A DNA stretch of 9,179 nt from RBG-16-66-20 sp036560705. GTDB taxonomy: Bacteria; Pseudomonadota; Gammaproteobacteria; Burkholderiales; SG8-39. Both the position numbers and the translations under genes were made by a program. Below, one piece after another: positions 6,827 to 9,179 of the stretch. Under the pieces are notes generated by a model that made no database searches, was not told where the DNA came from, and worked only from the letters and a program-made list of their open reading frames with translations. The DNA lies in contig DATBQR010000066.1 of assembly GCA_036560705.1 (NCBI GenBank), positions 1-9,179 of the forward strand. Reading direction: 5' to 3'. Positions within the stretch are counted from its first letter, which is position 1; each line of letters opens with the position of its first letter.

Positions 6827-8134
6827 TCAATACGCATTGGCGACCGGCAATTCTTGCGCCGGATAGAGGGAGATAATCTTCGCCCCCTCGGGCGTCAGCA
6901 CGACCTCTTCCTCGATGCGCGCGGCGGAAACGCCGTCCTTGGCGGGGCAGAAGGTTTCCACCGCGAACACCATGCCGGCCTTGAGCTCGTAGGGTTCGAT
7001 GAAGGAATTCAGGCGCGAGATGAGCGGCCGCTCGTGCAGCCCCAGGCCGAGGCCGTGGCAGAAATTCAGGCCGAAGGCCGACATCTCGGTCTCGAAGCCG
7101 ATCTCGGTGGATTTCGGGAACATCTTCGCCACTTTTTCGGTGGAGATGCCGGGCTTCAGCATCGAGATGGCGCCGTCCATCCAGGCGCGCGCCTTCTTGT
7201 AGGCGTCCCTCTGCGCCGGCGTCGCGCGTCCCACCGAAAACGTGCGGTAGTAGCAGGTGCGGTAGCCGATGAAGGAATGGATGATGTCGAAGTAGGCCTG
7301 GTCGCCGGGGCGGATCAGCCGGTCGGTGAAGTTGTGCGGGTGCGGCGAGCAGCGCTCGCCCGCGATGGCGTTGACCGCCTCGACGCAGTCCGAGCCCATC
7401 TCGTAGAGGCGCTTGGAGGCGAGCGCGACGATCTGGCTTTCCTTGACGCCGGGCTTGAGCGCTTCCGTGATGTCCTGGTAGACGCCGTCCACCATGGCAG
7501 CGGCGGTATTCAGCAGCGTGATCTCGTCGTGGCTCTTCACCTCGCGCGCCGAGAGCATCATCTGCTGGCCGTCGCGGATGTCGAGGTCTTCCTTCTCCAG
7601 CGCGAACAGGAATCCCGGCTCGCACATGTCGAGGCCGAGCGGCATCCCCGCCACGCCCTCCTGCACGAGAATGTCCTTGATCTCCTTTGCCGCCGCCTCG
7701 AACAGCCCGACGCTCGGCCCGATTGCACCGCGCATCCCCGGATTGCCCGCGCGCACGTGGTCTTCCTTCAGCCACGGGCAGTAAATCTTGTGGTGGCGCG
7801 CCGCCGAGCCGAAGTCCCACACCCACGGGTCGCCCGTGCCGGTGAGCAGGCAGTAGCGGATCAACTTGTCGCGCGCCCATTCGCCGATCACAGTGGAAGA
7901 GATGTAGCGGATATTGTGCTGGTCGAAGCACAACATCGCGCCGAGGCCAGACTTGGCGAGCGACTGGCGTGTGCGCGCGAGGCGGTAGCGGTGCAGCCGC
8001 TTGAAATCCACGCGCTCCTCGAAATCCACCTGCGTGATCCCCGGGGCCTGCAGCGGCCGGTGCCATTGGTGCATCGGCTTCAGGTCATCGGCATCCACTG
8101 GGATGAATTGCGGTTTTCCGGATTTCTTTGCCAA
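6827..8134 (-). CDS. M24/creatinase-fold protein (Xaa-Pro peptidase-like) with altered metal site
   Basis: Cytoplasmic protein of 435 residues with the two-domain layout of aminopeptidase P, creatinase and DddP-type enzymes. The N-terminal domain has MLCFDQHNIRYIS (67-79), the FDxxNIRY motif of this family; the catalytic domain starts near residue 190. In the usual Asp-Asp-His-Glu-Glu metal set, Asp283 (YFD), His360 (FCHGLGLG), Glu393 (AVET) and Glu408 (RIEEE) are in place, but the second Asp is Cys294 (GYRTCYYRTF), so dimetal hydrolase activity is uncertain. The start is TTG at 8134, supported by AGGAG 8 bases upstream; no ATG lies nearby until codon 21. It is the first gene of the operon with the dehydrogenase and Bug genes. 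Peptidase, amidinohydrolase-like and lyase (DddP-like) roles all remain possible. Fold assignment is firm, function is not. Confidence 0.88.
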   Translation of the reverse strand: MAKKSGKPQFIPVDADDLKPMHQWHRPLQAPGITQVDFEERVDFKRLHRYRLARTRQSLAKSGLGAMLCFDQHNIRYISSTVIGEWARDKLIRYCLLTGTGDPWVWDFGSAARHHKIYCPWLKEDHVRAGNPGMRGAIGPSVGLFEAAAKEIKDILVQEGVAGMPLGLDMCEPGFLFALEKEDLDIRDGQQMMLSAREVKSHDEITLLNTAAAMVDGVYQDITEALKPGVKESQIVALASKRLYEMGSDCVEAVNAIAGERCSPHPHNFTDRLIRPGDQAYFDIIHSFIGYRTCYYRTFSVGRATPAQRDAYKKARAWMDGAISMLKPGISTEKVAKMFPKSTEIGFETEMSAFGLNFCHGLGLGLHERPLISRLNSFIEPYELKAGMVFAVETFCPAKDGVSAARIEEEVVLTPEGAKIISLYPAQELPVANAY

Positions 8135-8142
8135 GCGGCTTT

Positions 8143-8147
8143 CTCCT
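8143..8147 (-). promoter_or_regulatory. Shine-Dalgarno selecting the TTG start of the M24 gene
   Basis: Minus-strand AGGAG within GCAAGGAGAAAGCCGC lies 8 bases before TTG at 8134. The spacing is ideal and there is no competing ATG, so this site decides the start codon. Confidence 0.75.
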
Positions 8148-8214
8148 TGCTACACAGGATATCAAATCCTCATTCCGCAGCGGGCGCCTCACTGTAGCAC
8201 CTGGTAACAATTTC

Positions 8215-8241
8215 GCGCCCACAGATACATGATTTGGGCGC
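8215..8241. repeat. 7-bp inverted repeat in the divergent promoter region
   Basis: GCGCCCA (8215-8221) pairs with TGGGCGC (8235-8241) around 13 bases. It lies upstream of the small secreted gene and within the divergent intergenic region (8135-8268). It might be a regulator-binding dyad or an mRNA leader hairpin. A smaller dyad, AGGAT-ATCAA-ATCCT, lies at 8156-8170, closer to the M24 start. No promoter of convincing quality could be assigned on either strand. Confidence 0.35.
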
Positions 8242-8256
8242 ACGCTCTTCCCATTG

Positions 8257-8261
8257 AGGAG
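8257..8261 (+). promoter_or_regulatory. Ribosome-binding site of the Tyr/Pro-rich secreted protein
   Basis: AGGAG lies 7 bases upstream of ATG 8269 and indicates that ATG as the start. The in-frame TTG at 8254 overlaps the site itself and is therefore unlikely to be used. Confidence 0.8.
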
Positions 8262-8268
8262 AAGAACC

Positions 8269-8559
8269 ATGAAGACGTCCCGCAAAATTCTGCTGGCGCT
8301 CGCCGCCAGCGCCGCAATGGTCGCAACGGCTCCGGCGTTCGCTTACGGGCGATACCATCACGGATCAGGAGTCGTGTTTTACTCTCCGCCGCCGGTCGTG
8401 TACCTGCGGCCCCCGGTGTACTACGCGCCGCCCGTTGCTTATGCGCCGGCGCCCGTCTACGGTTCACCGGCACCCGTTTTTTACTCACCGGCACCCATCC
8501 ACTACTACCGCCGCGTGGTGTATCCGCAACCCCGGTCGCACAGAGGCGTCCGGTGGTGA
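8269..8559 (+). CDS. Small secreted Tyr/Pro-rich protein of unknown function
   Basis: Predicted protein of 96 residues. Seen: a clear Sec signal peptide (MKTSRKILLAL, then an Ala-rich core, probable cleavage after APAFA at residue 25). The mature part of about 71 residues is built almost wholly of Tyr, Pro, Val and Ala. It contains imperfect repeats: PPVYYAPPVAYAPAPVY, then SPAPVFY and SPAPIHY. It ends with Arg-rich sequence (HYYRRVVY ... RSHRGVRW). No Cys or catalytic motif is visible. Similar short Tyr/Pro-rich exported proteins are common and uncharacterised in proteobacteria; an envelope-associated role is a guess. It is divergent from the M24 operon across about 134 bases and convergent with the NAD+ synthetase gene with a 3-base gap. 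Its composition is low-complexity, so homology searches will give many weak hits. Confidence 0.85.
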   Translation: MKTSRKILLALAASAAMVATAPAFAYGRYHHGSGVVFYSPPPVVYLRPPVYYAPPVAYAPAPVYGSPAPVFYSPAPIHYYRRVVYPQPRSHRGVRW

Positions 8560-8562
8560 TTT

Positions 8563-9179
8563 CTATTCTTTAGCGGGAACCTTCGCCAGGTCCGCCAGCC
8601 AGACTGCGGCATTGCCGTCGGCGGGGGCGCGCCAGTCGCCGCGCGGCGAGAGCGAGCCGCCCGAGCCGACCTTCGGGCCGTTCGGCAGGGCGCTGCGCTT
8701 GAACTGGCTGGTCTGGAAGAAGCGGACGAGGAAGACGCCCAGCCACCTCTTTACCTCGCCGATGCCGTACTTGCCCCGCCAGGCGTGCCAGGCGAGGAAG
8801 GCGACCTTGGAGGGCGCGTAGCCGAAGCGCAGCGTGTAGTAGAGGTGGAAGTCCTGCAGCTCGTAGGGCCCGACGGTGTCCTCGGTTTTCTGGCTGCCGG
8901 GAACGAGTTCCGGGGAGATTTCCGTGCCCAGCACCCGCACGAGTGCCTTGCCGACCGCCGCGTCGAATTGGCCGGACTTCGCCACCCAGCCGATCAGGTA
9001 CTGCACCAGGGTTTTGGGCACGCTGACGTTGACGTTGTAGTGCGACATATGGTCTCCAACGCCATAGGTCGCCCAGCCGAGCGCCAGCTCCGAGAGGTCG
9101 CCGGTGCCCACCACCAGCCCGCCGTGGTGGTTGGCGAGGCGGAACAGGTGGCTGGTGCGCTCGCCGGCCTGCACGTTCT
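8563..9179 (-). CDS. nadE: Glutamine-dependent NAD+ synthetase, C-terminal part (cut by window edge)
   Basis: The last 205 residues or so of a cytoplasmic enzyme that amidates nicotinic acid adenine dinucleotide to NAD+ using ATP and glutamine-derived ammonia, the final step of NAD biosynthesis. Seen from the window edge: NVQAGERTSHLFRLANHHGG, then VVGTGDLSELALGWATYG, the synthetase-domain segment with the conserved GTGxxSE motif, then GDHMSHYNVN and VPKTLVQYLI. Further on are QDFHLYYTLRFGY, RFFQTSQFKRSALPNGPKV and SLSPRGDWRAP, all typical of the long fused form (about 680 residues, nitrilase-like glutaminase plus synthetase). The GTG at 9174 is an internal Val, not a start; the frame stays open beyond the edge. 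The end is TAG at 8565-8563. The glutaminase domain should lie outside the window. Confidence 0.94.
   Translation of the reverse strand, partial: NVQAGERTSHLFRLANHHGGLVVGTGDLSELALGWATYGVGDHMSHYNVNVSVPKTLVQYLIGWVAKSGQFDAAVGKALVRVLGTEISPELVPGSQKTEDTVGPYELQDFHLYYTLRFGYAPSKVAFLAWHAWRGKYGIGEVKRWLGVFLVRFFQTSQFKRSALPNGPKVGSGGSLSPRGDWRAPADGNAAVWLADLAKVPAKE

Noticed and set aside
5898..8066. A single 722-residue protein containing the dehydrogenase
   Set aside because: The upstream 418 codons overlap the M24 gene in another frame and encode low-complexity Arg/Pro/Gly sequence. The dehydrogenase begins at 6812 with a normal family N-terminus.
6605..8197. Open frame of 530 codons on the plus strand opposite the M24 and dehydrogenase genes
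   Set aside because: It is antisense to two recognisable enzymes and spans their junction; the composition is His/Arg/Ala-rich shadow sequence with no domain.

Overview
The window is GC-rich and its gene content looks betaproteobacterial, most likely from Burkholderiales or a related order. The evidence is a Bug/TctC-type periplasmic solute-binding protein, a long-form glutamine-dependent NAD+ synthetase, strong GGAG-type ribosome-binding sites and codon use biased to G/C in third positions. No rRNA, tRNA, CRISPR array, insertion sequence or phage gene was seen.

Layout: (1) Positions 69-4889, plus strand, hold one very large gene for an RTX exoprotein of about 1606 residues. It has an N-terminal class-3-lipase-like domain, several blocks of Gly/Asp-rich calcium-binding nonapeptides, two regions like the 'haemolysin-type calcium-binding protein related' domain, a cadherin/dystroglycan-like Ig domain and a Pro-rich, charged C-terminus. 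No type I secretion genes lie in the window. (2) Positions about 4875-4940 hold two back-to-back perfect inverted repeats between convergent genes. They are probably a bidirectional terminator, and the second resembles a dispersed palindrome. (3) Positions 8134-4949, minus strand, hold a tight three-gene operon read in this order: an M24/creatinase-fold protein with an altered metal site, a 3-hydroxyisobutyrate-dehydrogenase-like oxidoreductase, and a Bug-family solute-binding protein whose start overlaps the preceding gene. (4) Positions 8269-8559, plus strand, hold a small secreted Tyr/Pro-rich protein, divergent from the operon. (5) Positions 8563-9179, minus strand, hold the C-terminal part of NAD+ synthetase, cut by the window edge and only 3 bases from the stop of the small secreted gene.

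The operon looks like a small catabolic unit. The binding protein would capture a carboxylate, while the M24 protein and the dehydrogenase would act on it or on a derivative. The substrate cannot be read from sequence. No clearly new multi-gene system is visible. The points most worth checking are the Cys in place of a metal-binding Asp in the M24 protein, the composite lipase-RTX exoprotein with an AT-richer 5' end, and the paired palindromes downstream of it.
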